Shown here piece by piece: positions 8,962 to 18,128 of a stretch of 64,000 bases of DNA (its first letter is position 1; each line of letters opens with the position of its first letter). The notes beneath the pieces are model-generated. The model saw nothing but the letters and a program-made list of their open reading frames with translations. It searched no databases and had not been told where the DNA came from. Position numbers and translations under genes: made by a program. The stretch is from Ndongobacter massiliensis (GTDB taxonomy: Bacteria; Bacillota; Clostridia; Tissierellales; Peptoniphilaceae): the NCBI RefSeq assembly GCF_900120375.1, contig NZ_LT635480.1:1116001-1180000 (forward strand), in the 5' to 3' direction.

Positions 8962-10006
8962 CGCCTTCGACCTCCCCCTTTCGCATAATATGAATATTAT
9001 CCGGAAGGATACGAATGCCGACTTCCTCTCCGGGCGGGTGATTTACCGTCGATTGGGCAAGGTAAGTCTCTTCGCCGATTTCAATTTGCATTTCATAATG
9101 TACGCCCATAAAAACACTTGTACGAACAACTCCGCGAAGCTGCCCGTCCTGTGGTGCGACAATTTCAACATCCTCCGGGCGGATGACGACGTCCACCGCC
9201 TCATCGGGATAAAAATCCGTGTCAACGCAAACAAAACGCTGTCCGGAAAAGCTGACATCATAATCTTTGTGCATAGTGCCTTCGACAATATTGGAATCAC
9301 CGATGAAATCCGCAACAAAACTGTTGATCGGCTCATTGTAAATATCCATTGGCGTACCGATCTGCTGGATGACGCCTTCATTCATGACAACAACCCGATC
9401 GCTCATCGTGAGTGCCTCTTCCTGGTCATGTGTGACAAAAATAAAGGTAATGCCGATTTCCGCCTGAATGCGCTTGAGTTCCCATTGCATTTCTTTGCGC
9501 AATTTTAAATCCAGTGCTGCCAGAGGTTCATCCAAAAGCAAAACTTCCGGTTCATTGACGAGGGCGCGCGCAATCGCGATGCGTTGCTGCTGTCCGCCGG
9601 ACAGCGCCTCGATTTTTCGTTGTCCGAAACTTTGCAGTCCCACCAAATGCAGCATCTCTTCCACGCGCGTTTGAATTTCACGTTCCGGTGTCCTTTTGAT
9701 GCGAAGTCCGAAGGCGACATTCTCATACACGTTGAGATGCGGAAACAGCGAATAGCGTTGAAACACGGTGTTCACCGGGCGCTTGTGCGGCGGCATATGG
9801 GTAATGTCTTTGCCCTCAAAAAGGATGCGCCCGGAATCCGGCGTTTCAAACCCGCCAATCAGGCGCAATATCGTCGTTTTTCCGCAGCCCGAAGGTCCCA
9901 GCAATGTCAAAAATTCATCTTCCTCGATGGAAAGATGAATGTGATCCAAGACCGTTTCTCCGTCAAATTGTTTGAAAACGTCTATGAGCGCAATTTGTGT
10001 GGTCAT
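8942..10006 (-). CDS. potA: Spermidine/putrescine ABC transporter ATP-binding protein
   Basis: 354 residues. Walker A GPSGCGKTT near residue 37, signature LSGGQQQRIAIARAL, Walker B VLLLDEPLAALD and the H-loop THDQEEAL are intact. A C-terminal TOBE-type regulatory domain follows (about 240-340). The ATG at 10006 follows GGGAGG. It lies 12 bp after the mazF-like gene, so the polyamine importer appears to be cotranscribed with the alanine racemase/MazF genes. Confidence 0.93.
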   Translation of the reverse strand: MTTQIALIDVFKQFDGETVLDHIHLSIEEDEFLTLLGPSGCGKTTILRLIGGFETPDSGRILFEGKDITHMPPHKRPVNTVFQRYSLFPHLNVYENVAFGLRIKRTPEREIQTRVEEMLHLVGLQSFGQRKIEALSGGQQQRIAIARALVNEPEVLLLDEPLAALDLKLRKEMQWELKRIQAEIGITFIFVTHDQEEALTMSDRVVVMNEGVIQQIGTPMDIYNEPINSFVADFIGDSNIVEGTMHKDYDVSFSGQRFVCVDTDFYPDEAVDVVIRPEDVEIVAPQDGQLRGVVRTSVFMGVHYEMQIEIGEETYLAQSTVNHPPGEEVGIRILPDNIHIMRKGEVEGDEESEA

Positions 10007-10018
10007 AACGCCTCCCGT

Positions 10019-10369
10019 CTAGGATTGCAAAATGCCGAGGGAAATGCACAGGGCCTTTTCAATTTCCTGCAAAATCTTCGCATCAAAAGAGCCCACGCGT
10101 TCCCGCAATCGCCTCTTATCGATGGTGCGAATCTGTTCTAATAAAATCACCGAATGCTTCGGCAAATCCGTATGCGCGTTTACCAAAACATGAGTGGGCA
10201 ACCGACTTTTATTCGTCTGTGAGGTAATCGCCGCCACAATAATGGTCGGACTGTAGCGATTCCCGACGTCATTTTGAATCACGACGACCGGACGAATTCC
10301 CCCCTGCTCCGATCCGACCACCGGACTGAGATCCGCGAAGAAAATATCCCCCCGTCGGATCTTCAGCAT
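10019..10369 (-). CDS. mazF: MazF/PemK-type endoribonuclease toxin, no adjacent antitoxin
   Basis: This 116-residue protein matches Bacillus EndoA/NdoA-type Maz[35 protein letters not shown], with Arg of GGIRPV and Thr of AITSQTNK as the expected catalytic residues, and [10 protein letters not shown] near the C-terminus. MazF enzymes cleave mRNA at short sequences. It overlaps the downstream end of an alanine racemase by 7 bp. In Bacillus the order is alr, antitoxin ndoAI, toxin ndoA; here the antitoxin position is occupied directly by the second racemase. The toxin looks intact, so an antitoxin must be elsewhere or the toxin is constitutively weak. GGGAGAAATTT precedes the ATG. Confidence 0.88.
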   Translation of the reverse strand: MLKIRRGDIFFADLSPVVGSEQGGIRPVVVIQNDVGNRYSPTIIVAAITSQTNKSRLPTHVLVNAHTDLPKHSVILLEQIRTIDKRRLRERVGSFDAKILQEIEKALCISLGILQS

Positions 10370-11559
10370 AAATTTCTCCCGCTGCAGGGCGTAACTCCCC
10401 TTTCAAAAAAAGATGTCGCGTCGGAGGCGTCCTCCGTCCGATGGGTATACACGCGCGTCAAACGCGCAGAGAGTCCCGTTAGAATTTCATAGGGAATCGT
10501 CCCCGCCCAAAGAGCGAGTTCTTCCACCGGAAGTTCCGCCCCCGTTTCATCTTTTCCAAAAATCGTAACACGATCTCCGACGGAAACATCCAGATTTCCG
10601 ATTTCCACCATCAATTGGTCCATGCAAATGGCGCCGCGCACGGGACAACGGACGCCCTGTATCAAAACCTCCGCGCGCCCGGTCATCGCCCGGCGCAATC
10701 CGTCGGCATAACCCGCCTGCACGGTCGCGATGCGCGTGCGTTGCGGTGCTTTCCACAAACGCCCGTAACTGACTGTCGTTCCTGCTTCCACCGTCTTGAC
10801 ATGACTGACGACAGAAGACCAGGATGCCACGGGTTCCAGCTGGATTCCCGTTTTCTTCGCGACGATATCCGACGGATAAACGCCATAAAGCCCGATGCCC
10901 AACCGAAACCCGTCAAAAAGCGTCTGCGGTGCATGCACCAACAAACCCGCATCATTCGCCAAGTGACGAATCCCCGGGTCCACCCCCCGTGCTCGCAGTG
11001 CATCGATTACACGTGCGAAACGCGCCGTTTGTATTTCCGTAAAGGTGGCATCTTCTTCATCCGCCGTTGCAAAGTGCGAAAAAACGCCCTCGATACGAAG
11101 CCCCGGCATCGCTGCGATGGCCGCGATATCGTCCGGAGTATGCGGATCGTCCGCCACAAAACCGATGCGGCTGTGTCCCGTATCCAATGCAATATGGACC
11201 GGACAGATGACGCCTTGCCGAATTGCTTCCTCGGAAAAACGCTGCGCGGCATCGCGCGTAAACAGCGCGGGACGGATGCCGAGACGCACCATGGGCGCCA
11301 CTTCTCCCGCCGCCACATAGCCCAACACCAAAATCGGATGAGAAAGTCCCGCATCGCGCAGGGCGTAGCCTTCCGACGGCGTGGCAACGCAAATGCCGTC
11401 CATCTCTTGTGCAAGAATGCGCGCCACTTCCACGGCACCGAGCCCGTACGCGTTGGCTTTCAGAACGGCAAAACAAAATTTTTCGGGCGCTCGTGCGCGC
11501 ATTGCCCGGACATTGAAGCGAAGCGCCTGCGCGTCAATCGTAAGAACATTCGCACTCAC
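10363..11559 (-). CDS. alr: Alanine racemase (second of a tandem pair)
   Basis: 398 residues. N-terminal PLP barrel with Lys34 in [11 protein letters not shown] (canonical AYGHG has Leu instead of His), [10 protein letters not shown], and the C-terminal domain with [12 protein letters not shown] carrying the catalytic Tyr and CMDQLMVE. It interconverts L- and D-alanine for peptidoglycan. It starts at a GTG that overlaps the stop of the first racemase (GTGA), with GGAGG seven bases upstream. The C-terminus carries a tail beyond the usual end (roughly 20 residues after VYTHR). The two copies are clearly diverged paralogues, so one may act on another amino acid. Confidence 0.9.
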   Translation of the reverse strand: MSANVLTIDAQALRFNVRAMRARAPEKFCFAVLKANAYGLGAVEVARILAQEMDGICVATPSEGYALRDAGLSHPILVLGYVAAGEVAPMVRLGIRPALFTRDAAQRFSEEAIRQGVICPVHIALDTGHSRIGFVADDPHTPDDIAAIAAMPGLRIEGVFSHFATADEEDATFTEIQTARFARVIDALRARGVDPGIRHLANDAGLLVHAPQTLFDGFRLGIGLYGVYPSDIVAKKTGIQLEPVASWSSVVSHVKTVEAGTTVSYGRLWKAPQRTRIATVQAGYADGLRRAMTGRAEVLIQGVRCPVRGAICMDQLMVEIGNLDVSVGDRVTIFGKDETGAELPVEELALWAGTIPYEILTGLSARLTRVYTHRTEDASDATSFFERGVTPCSGRNLC

Positions 11560-12716
11560 CTGCCATCCTCCGTTTCATAGATTCGTTCCACGCGATCCGT
11601 GATATGGACAAGCGTTTCCTGTAGGATTGTACCGCTCTGCTCTTCAAAAGTAAAATGATCCAATGTCGCTCCGGTTTCCGGGCACGTGCCAAATAGAATC
11701 ACGGAGTCGCCGATGGCGGCTTTCCCGCTGCGATCCTCCACCATCATCTGGTCCATGCAAACTCTTCCGCGAATGGGACAGGAAATGCCGTGAATCAATA
11801 CGGTCCCGCAATTGGAAAGTGCGCGCGGATAGCCGTCCGCGTAGCCCACCTGCACGGTCACAAGGCGCGTCTCGCGCGGCGCGACCCACGTCCTTCCGTA
11901 TCCGACCGACGTTCCCGCGGCAATTTGCTTGACATTGCTAATCGTCGCTTCCCAACGAAACGACAGGCGAAGCGAAACGGGACTTTTTTTTCGCACCTCC
12001 GGCGACGTATACAATCCATAGATACCATCGCCGATGCGCACACCGGAAAAGCGCGTTTCCGGACCATGTGCCAACAAACCGGCGCTGTTGGCAAGGTGAC
12101 AAATCGCCGGTTGCAGTCCCGCCGCCCGCTGTACCGCGATCTCCGCCGCAAAACGCGCCACCTGCTCTTCCGTGAACGAAGGGTCCGCCTCATCCGCCGT
12201 GGATAGGTGCGAGTATGTGCCTTCCATCCGTAGATTCGGAAGCCCGGCGATTTTTTCATAAAGCGCTCGATTTTCCGGCGCACCGGCAATAAAGCCGATG
12301 CGTTGATGCCCGGTGTCGACGGCGAGGTGAATCGCCGCTTTTTTCCCGCAGCGCTGCGCCGCCTGCGAAAAGGCTTCCGCAAGCGCGAAAGAATCGACAG
12401 CGGGGCGCACGCCCCGTTCCACCATGGGCAGCACATCCTGCGGCTCCACATAACCGAAACTCAGAATGGGCTTTCGCACGCCCGCATCACGCAGTGCAAA
12501 GGCTTCCTGCGCCGTTGCCACGGCAAAGCCGTCCACATGCGCCTCCAATAAAGGCGCGAGAACCTCCGCTCCCAGCCCGTACGCATTCGACTTGAGCACG
12601 CCGAAGAAAAAAAGATTTGGAAACGCCTGACGAAGCTGCGTCACATTTTCTACCATCCGATCCGATCGTATAATCAAACGCGCATTGGAATGCGCCGCAC
12701 CGCGTGCCACATTCAT
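11556..12716 (-). CDS. alr: Alanine racemase (first of a tandem pair)
   Basis: 386 residues. PLP Lys42 in GVLKSNAYGLG, SHLSTADEAD, QVGYADGYPRAL with the catalytic Tyr, and CMDQMMVED. The ATG at 12716 overlaps the stop of the AcpS-NnrD gene (ATGA); a longer upstream reading would only translate the end of that gene in another frame. The family catalyses L-/D-alanine racemisation. Its position next to nnrD and acpS genes is a frequent Firmicute arrangement. Confidence 0.9.
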   Translation of the reverse strand: MNVARGAAHSNARLIIRSDRMVENVTQLRQAFPNLFFFGVLKSNAYGLGAEVLAPLLEAHVDGFAVATAQEAFALRDAGVRKPILSFGYVEPQDVLPMVERGVRPAVDSFALAEAFSQAAQRCGKKAAIHLAVDTGHQRIGFIAGAPENRALYEKIAGLPNLRMEGTYSHLSTADEADPSFTEEQVARFAAEIAVQRAAGLQPAICHLANSAGLLAHGPETRFSGVRIGDGIYGLYTSPEVRKKSPVSLRLSFRWEATISNVKQIAAGTSVGYGRTWVAPRETRLVTVQVGYADGYPRALSNCGTVLIHGISCPIRGRVCMDQMMVEDRSGKAAIGDSVILFGTCPETGATLDHFTFEEQSGTILQETLVHITDRVERIYETEDGR

Positions 12717-13972
12717 TCGACAATCTCCTTCATCATTTTCAGCGCATAGGGAATCTGCGCAATAATATCCGTTGCAATCATTCCGTCTTCGCCTTTTTCT
12801 TCCCGCGCCAGATCGCCCGCCACCCCGTGTAGGTAGCATGCCAGACGCACCGCCAAGCGAAGCGGGTACCCATACCCGAACAGGGCGGCCATCATTCCGG
12901 TCAAGACATCGCCCGAACCCGCCGTTGCCATCCCGGGATTTCCCGTATTGTTCAAATAGTATACGGAGCCGTCCGAAATGACCGTATCTGCTCCCTTGAG
13001 GACGACCAAAATGCCGTGTTCAGCGGCAAACTCCGTTGCAATTTGGGCACGCCGGGCACGAATTTGCGGCAGGGATGCCCCCGTCAGACGGCTCATTTCC
13101 GCTTCATGCGGGGTAATGACACAGCGTCCGCGGCACAATGCCAACATCGAACGATCCTGCGCCGCCGCATAGAGCGCATCGGCATCCAATACAACCGGCA
13201 CGCGCGTATTCTCCAATAGCATGCGCAACCAGACCGGCGTATCCGAATCGCGTCCCAGCCCCGGACCGATCGCCAAAACATCGCATCCTTCCGCTGCTCG
13301 CAGGACATCGGAAATCGTGCGCATCGTAAAACAGCCGCGTCCGTCGTCGGCAATCGGGCGCACAATCGTCTCCGTTAGTTTGCACTGCACGACCGTTGCA
13401 AGGCTTGCCGGAACAATGGCGTAACTCATGCCCGCACCCGTGCGCATCGCCGCCTGTGCGCTCATGCAAATTGAGCCCGCCATGCCCGTCGATCCGCCGA
13501 TCAACCCGATGCGACCATATTGCGTTTTATAGCCCTGTCGGTCGCGGTGCAGCAGGGACAACGCCAACTCCGGTTGGATGGATACTGCACTGCAATGCGG
13601 TGGCTGCGGTTTTCCAAAACCCAGCGCTATCGCTGTCGCGTATTCGGATTCATGGGAAATCGAAAGCTGCAGCTCGGAGAATCCCCGTTCCTGAAAAAGC
13701 GCGGCGCCGTCGCCCGACAACTGTGCACTGGGCTTTCCTGCCGCATCATGTACGATTTCGATCGCCTGAAAAGGCACCGGACCGATCCCCCGCCCCAACA
13801 CCTTTGCGATCGCTTCCTTCGCCGCAAAAAGACCGGCCACCGTCACCGCTTTGGCACCGTTTTGTTCGATATAGGCGCGCTCCCTCTGCGTAAAAACTTT
13901 ATCCAGAAAGTTTTTGTGGCGCTGCAAGTGCGCGATCCGTTCAATTTTTACGATATCAATCCCGACACTCAC
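12713..13972 (-). CDS. Fusion of holo-ACP synthase (AcpS) and ADP-dependent NAD(P)H-hydrate dehydratase (NnrD)
   Basis: A 419-residue two-domain protein. Residues 1-120 are AcpS, which transfers 4'-phosphopantetheine from CoA to acyl carrier protein: GIDIVKIERI and LFAAKEAIAKVLG carry the Mg2+ and CoA residues. After a short linker, residues about 133-419 are NnrD, which repairs hydrated NAD(P)H: GLIGGSTGMAGS, LAIGPGLGRD, PVVLDADAL, VITPHEAEMSRLTG and GNPGMATAGSGDVLTG (Asp355). The NnrE epimerase domain that is normally fused to NnrD is absent; AcpS takes its place. The GTG start at 13972 has a perfect AGGAGG six bases upstream; the 17-bp overlap with the deaminase gene suggests coupling. No stop or frameshift separates the domains. 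Confidence 0.9.
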   Translation of the reverse strand: MSVGIDIVKIERIAHLQRHKNFLDKVFTQRERAYIEQNGAKAVTVAGLFAAKEAIAKVLGRGIGPVPFQAIEIVHDAAGKPSAQLSGDGAALFQERGFSELQLSISHESEYATAIALGFGKPQPPHCSAVSIQPELALSLLHRDRQGYKTQYGRIGLIGGSTGMAGSICMSAQAAMRTGAGMSYAIVPASLATVVQCKLTETIVRPIADDGRGCFTMRTISDVLRAAEGCDVLAIGPGLGRDSDTPVWLRMLLENTRVPVVLDADALYAAAQDRSMLALCRGRCVITPHEAEMSRLTGASLPQIRARRAQIATEFAAEHGILVVLKGADTVISDGSVYYLNNTGNPGMATAGSGDVLTGMMAALFGYGYPLRLAVRLACYLHGVAGDLAREEKGEDGMIATDIIAQIPYALKMMKEIVE

Positions 13973-15266
13973 GCCCCGCCTCCTGTTTCTGGAGATGCGC
14001 CCAAACCGCCTGTGCCTTTTGGCGCACCTGATCGGCATCCATCGTTTGAAGTGCCCTTTCTTCCATGAGCACTTTTCCGTTGACCACGCTCCACGTCACG
14101 TCGCTGCCCGTCGTCGAATACACGAGCGCCGCCTCGATATCGTTGCAGGGCGTGTGATGCGCATTGCGAAAATCGACGAGAATCAGATCCGCTAATTTTC
14201 CCGGTGCAATGACGCCCAGTTCATCCTTCTTTCCCAACGCTTTTGCGCCGTTCACGGTCGCCATCTCCAGCATCGTGCGCGCCGTTACCGCCAATGGATT
14301 GCGCGAAGAACCCTTGGCAATCAGCGAGCCAAGGTGCATATCCGCCAACAAATCCTGTCGGTTATTCGATGCCGCGCCGTCGGTGCCGATACAGACGTTA
14401 ATGCCGCGATCGAGTAACGCTTGCACGGGCATAAAACCGCTCGCCAATTTCATATTGCTCGCCGGATTATAGCAGCAATTTGCGTGGCGTTCGGCAAGAC
14501 AGTCAATCTCCTCTTCACTGAGCCAGACGCAGTGTGCACCGATCGTGCGTTCATCCAACATCCCAAGTTCGTCGAAAATAAGGATCGGGGGCTTGCCATA
14601 GGTGGCAAGGCAGTCCTCAATTTCTTTTTCCGTCTCGTTCAGATGAATATGAAAACCGCAGCCCAATTCTTTCCCCAACTCCGTCTGGGCACGCAGCGAA
14701 GCCAAGTCATTGGTATAAATGGCATGCGGCCCGATCATGACCTCAATGCGACCATCGGCTTTCCCATGCCAATCGCGATACAGGGCGCGCTGCTCCCGAA
14801 TGCGCGTCCCATCGTCCGGTCCCGTCATACCGCGCGCCAAAAGTGCGCGCATCCCGCACGCCTCGACGACGCGCGCAACTGCATCCATCTCGTAGTACAT
14901 ATCGACAAAACTCGTCGTACCCGTTTCAATCATCTCACAGCAATTGAGCATGGCACCGGTGGCGATCGCTTCGGCGTCCAGATGCGCTTCCATCGGCCAC
15001 ATATAGTCTTCCAGCCAGCTCTGCAATGCCACGTCGTTTCCGTAATTGCGCAACAGGCTCATCGCGCTGTGCGTGTGACAATTGATCAGCCCCGGCATAA
15101 GAACGCGCCCCGTAGCGTCAATCCGACGCGCCCCGCGCGGGGCGGCGTGCGGCCGATCGGAGACCTCGACAATGCGGTTGCCTTCGATTCGTACATGCCC
15201 CTTGGGGAAAATTGTATGACTTTCATCCATCGTAACGATGGTGACATTTTCAAAGAGAAGATTCAT
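13956..15266 (-). CDS. mtaD: 5-methylthioadenosine/S-adenosylhomocysteine deaminase, amidohydrolase family
   Basis: 436 residues. An amidohydrolase with metal ligands in LINCHTHSAM, the Glu/His region GFHIHLNETEKE, GAHCVWLSEEE and the metal Asp in CIGTDGAASNN. The combination, including the LEDYMWPMEAHL segment, is that of the MtaD/SsnA group, which deaminates methylthioadenosine and S-adenosylhomocysteine to inosine derivatives. A guanine-deaminase-like activity cannot be excluded. The ATG at 15266 is preceded by AAGGA and overlaps the end of the RelA/SpoT-domain gene by 17 bp. Confidence 0.85.
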   Translation of the reverse strand: MNLLFENVTIVTMDESHTIFPKGHVRIEGNRIVEVSDRPHAAPRGARRIDATGRVLMPGLINCHTHSAMSLLRNYGNDVALQSWLEDYMWPMEAHLDAEAIATGAMLNCCEMIETGTTSFVDMYYEMDAVARVVEACGMRALLARGMTGPDDGTRIREQRALYRDWHGKADGRIEVMIGPHAIYTNDLASLRAQTELGKELGCGFHIHLNETEKEIEDCLATYGKPPILIFDELGMLDERTIGAHCVWLSEEEIDCLAERHANCCYNPASNMKLASGFMPVQALLDRGINVCIGTDGAASNNRQDLLADMHLGSLIAKGSSRNPLAVTARTMLEMATVNGAKALGKKDELGVIAPGKLADLILVDFRNAHHTPCNDIEAALVYSTTGSDVTWSVVNGKVLMEERALQTMDADQVRQKAQAVWAHLQKQEAGRECRD

Positions 15267-16650
15267 CGAGGTTCCTTTCTTCAAATAAAAACAGGGTGGT
15301 CGGGGAGAGATAGGAGATCACGGCTTCTGCAGGTGCACGACCGCTTTCCCAAGCGGCAAGCGGTCCCGCCAGCGTTTTTTGCAAATTGGCGAGTTCGCAT
15401 TCGGTGAAGTGTTCCGGTAAAAAGTCGTTGCACAGGAGATCGACAACGCGATCGGTAATGCGCTCAGTCAAAAAATCGCTCTCCTTTTCCGGGCGCCCGC
15501 AACGGTGCACACAGGTCCGCACCGAATGAATGATGCGAAAATAGAGGTAGTCGACAAAGGTGCGCAATTCCTCCTCCGGTCTGCGGTGTGCATTAAGTCC
15601 GAGTAGAATATGCACAATGATGTTCCACAACAGTCCTTCATTGACCTCTTCTTCCAGCTTTTTGCCCAATTTCGCTACGGAAGTGCCCGCATAATGAATG
15701 GATTGTTCAAAAGAAATGCGTTCGCCGAAATGCATTTCCCGGTAATCCACGTGCATGGCCCCTTCCATGAGGCGTACGAACTCCGCCGCGTACTCTTCGC
15801 GGGACTCGTATTGCACTTTTGCAAAAAGATAATCGGTCAGGAGTACCGTCGGCTTGCGAAAATCGAGTCGAATCCCGTCGATATCGCGCAATTTCACAAT
15901 ATAAGCATCTTGGAGAATGCGCCCGATCATCGTGCGGATCTGCTGCCCAGGATCGGTCAGCCCGTCGCTCTCTAAGCGACGCAGGTGGTTTTGCACCATC
16001 TGCATCTGGCGGTCGATAATGGACAGGTTGCCGCGGATCGAGTCCATGATTTCGCGGACAAACTGCTCGGATACAATATAGTTATAATTCTTGTAGAGAA
16101 TTTTGTGATCAATTTCATTCCAAAACAAATTGACAATGGATTTGATTTGCAGCTCAAAATTAAAAACGCGGTCGCCAAAAAAACGGCCGTCGATTCGATA
16201 GCTGTGAAAACCGTTCTGTTGTCGCGCCGGTTGGGGCGCGTGAAGATTCAGCTCAATGCGCGGATCGCGATCCGAACGGAAATAGCCGTTTTCCCGCTCT
16301 TTGGGAAAATAACGGAGCAATTGCCGGAATACTACCGCCTCATCGTCTATAAAGCGACATTCGATCCGGCACCCTAGAATATCCGAGATCGAATCAAACA
16401 CCGCCTCCGCATTGTCAAAACGTCGCATATAATTGCGGCGAATCAATTTCTCCTTCAAACTTTCATCTTCTTTGATACGGGAGGTGTAGTTGACAAAGTG
16501 ATCATCATCCCGAAAAATCGAAAGAAAAAAATGATCCAACTCGCTCTGCGCCTCGGAAAGGGAGAAACGCAATGCGTGTTTATAGGCAATCACTTCATCG
16601 ATGAATACAAATTCCTTCAGCTTCAGTTTGAACACCTCACTCTCTGCCAA
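15250..16650 (-). CDS. RelA/SpoT nucleotidyltransferase-domain protein
   Basis: 466 residues. Residues about 45-210 resemble the RelA/SpoT synthetase domain: SISDILGCRIECRF (cf. DIAGIR), NGFHSYRIDG (cf. NGYRSLH) and FELQIKSIVNLFWNEIDHKILYKN (cf. EIQIRT..FW..LEHK). The remaining 250 residues are helical and unrecognised; there is no HD hydrolase domain, TGS or ACT domain. It could synthesise an alarmone, but several canonical residues are changed, so activity is uncertain. The start is unsure: a TTG at 16650 lies 8 bp after the Nudix stop with no clear ribosome site; a GTG at 16635 is an alternative. Confidence 0.7.
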   Translation of the reverse strand: MAESEVFKLKLKEFVFIDEVIAYKHALRFSLSEAQSELDHFFLSIFRDDDHFVNYTSRIKEDESLKEKLIRRNYMRRFDNAEAVFDSISDILGCRIECRFIDDEAVVFRQLLRYFPKERENGYFRSDRDPRIELNLHAPQPARQQNGFHSYRIDGRFFGDRVFNFELQIKSIVNLFWNEIDHKILYKNYNYIVSEQFVREIMDSIRGNLSIIDRQMQMVQNHLRRLESDGLTDPGQQIRTMIGRILQDAYIVKLRDIDGIRLDFRKPTVLLTDYLFAKVQYESREEYAAEFVRLMEGAMHVDYREMHFGERISFEQSIHYAGTSVAKLGKKLEEEVNEGLLWNIIVHILLGLNAHRRPEEELRTFVDYLYFRIIHSVRTCVHRCGRPEKESDFLTERITDRVVDLLCNDFLPEHFTECELANLQKTLAGPLAAWESGRAPAEAVISYLSPTTLFLFEERNLDESSL

Positions 16651-16657
16651 GGCAAGT

Positions 16658-17302
16658 TTATACGTATTCTGCCAAACGATACATGCGAATCAGTGGCAGT
16701 GCGGCATGTAAAATGCGGGCGGTGATGCCCCAGATGACTTCTTCCCCCCAGTGGTAAAAAAGAATTTCATGTGTTCCGTACTCCCAAGGATACTCTTTGC
16801 CGCCCGGAACCAAATCATAGGGAAAGTGTTCATCCGCCGTCTGCACCAGCGTATTTCGATAGACCGTCGGTTCCATCTCCATCAATGCGGAAAGCGGCAC
16901 GGAAAAGGGATAGGCGACCTCATCCGCGCTGTAGGTTCCCCGGTATTCGTCTAACGCCCCGATAAAGGGCTCAATCTTCCGGTGCGTATGAGAAAGGTAG
17001 CGGTCCGCCGGTCCAAAAATGCGAATTTGTTCCTTTATTACGCACAATTCTTCACAGGTTTCGCGCACTGCCGCCTGCTGCGCCGTTTCCCGCGCTTCGA
17101 TCCGCCCGCCCGGAAAGCTCGTCTCACTCGGCTGCTGGTGCAATGTGCGCGCCCTTTTTTCAAAAAGGACGTGCACCTCACCTTTTTTTCGGAAAAGCGG
17201 CAGCAATACGGCGTACCGCCGCCACTTTTGCTCTCCAATCCAGTGCACATCGCGTGTGCGAAACGCCGTCAGCGGCGAGGGTTGGGACGTCCGATCAGGC
17301 AT
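16658..17302 (-). CDS. Nudix hydrolase (CoA pyrophosphatase-like)
   Basis: 214 residues. The Nudix box reads GGRIEARETAQQAAVRETCEEL, preceded by SETSFPGG, an arrangement seen in NudL/CoA-pyrophosphatase proteins. The final box Gly is Cys. The substrate is not certain. The ATG at 17302 overlaps the stop of the nitroreductase gene by 8 bp; a longer reading into that gene is not needed. Confidence 0.8.
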   Translation of the reverse strand: MPDRTSQPSPLTAFRTRDVHWIGEQKWRRYAVLLPLFRKKGEVHVLFEKRARTLHQQPSETSFPGGRIEARETAQQAAVRETCEELCVIKEQIRIFGPADRYLSHTHRKIEPFIGALDEYRGTYSADEVAYPFSVPLSALMEMEPTVYRNTLVQTADEHFPYDLVPGGKEYPWEYGTHEILFYHWGEEVIWGITARILHAALPLIRMYRLAEYV

Positions 17303-18071
17303 CGGGCGCTTCTTCCTCCGCAAAGAGCGCAAAACCCTGTTCCCGTACAAATTGCAGAATACTCTGCCGCGATTTGGAAACAGCGCCGACTTTCGCCGCA
17401 ACCTGATCGGTGAAGCGATCGACCCGGCGATTCGCCTGCCGCAAGTCGTAATACGTGTGCATCACTTCATCGTATTCGGCCAGGGCTTCCAGATAGCTCT
17501 CCTGCTTTTGATAGCTGTCTTCAAAGACGCGCAGCGAAGCCTCCATGCGCGGCTTTTTCTCCGGTTTTTGATTGGGATAGCCGAAAATATAACCCAACGC
17601 GGGAAAAACACCCGCCGGCAATTCCAGCAGGGCACACAACCCCTGCGGATTATTCAGTATGTTTCCGATAAAACAGCCGCCCATGCCCATGGACTCCACC
17701 GCCACATTGACATTCTGCGCGGCAAGAATTGCATCCGTAAACCCCTGAAAAAAGAAATCCATAGAGCGATCCGACTGTCCTGACGTTCCTTTTTCTTGGG
17801 CAATCTGGCCGTTTCGATACGTGTCGACGACATAGATCCACAGCTCCGGCGCGCGAGCAATGTATTCCTGGTTGCCCCACTCCGCAATTTTCTTCCGCTT
17901 TTCCGCATCTCGCACGCGCACAATTGAGCACTGCTGCAATCCCATGGAACTCGGCGTTTTGCAAAAAACATCATACAAGGCCTGTCGCTTTTCTTCTTCT
18001 ACCGGCGCACCCGTGAACTCGCGAATGCTGCGATGATTTTGCTGTAATTGGATGACTGCATTTTCAAACAT
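17295..18071 (-). CDS. Nitroreductase family NAD(P)H-dependent flavin oxidoreductase (NfrA-like)
   Basis: 258 residues. FMN-binding nitroreductase fold with HRSIREFTGAPVEEE at the start, SSMGLQQCSIVRV, and LGYIFGYPNQKPEKKPRM typical of the NfrA/FRP subgroup. Such enzymes reduce nitro compounds, flavins or quinones with NAD(P)H. The ATG at 18071 has AAAGGAG five bases upstream. It is the first gene of the long minus-strand cluster and follows the V-ATPase terminator, so a promoter near 18075-18095 or read-through is implied. Confidence 0.85.
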   Translation of the reverse strand: MFENAVIQLQQNHRSIREFTGAPVEEEKRQALYDVFCKTPSSMGLQQCSIVRVRDAEKRKKIAEWGNQEYIARAPELWIYVVDTYRNGQIAQEKGTSGQSDRSMDFFFQGFTDAILAAQNVNVAVESMGMGGCFIGNILNNPQGLCALLELPAGVFPALGYIFGYPNQKPEKKPRMEASLRVFEDSYQKQESYLEALAEYDEVMHTYYDLRQANRRVDRFTDQVAAKVGAVSKSRQSILQFVREQGFALFAEEEAPDA

Positions 18072-18095
18072 ACCGACTCCTTTCTCCATTTCCTG

Positions 18096-18127
18096 AAAAA
18101 GCGGGCGCTTCTGCGTCCCGCTTTTAT
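18096..18127 (-). terminator. Terminator of the V-ATPase operon
   Basis: On the minus strand AAAAGCGGG and CCCGCTTTT pair, followed by TTTTT-rich sequence, directly after the ntpD stop at 18129. Confidence 0.85.
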
Positions 18128-18128
18128 C

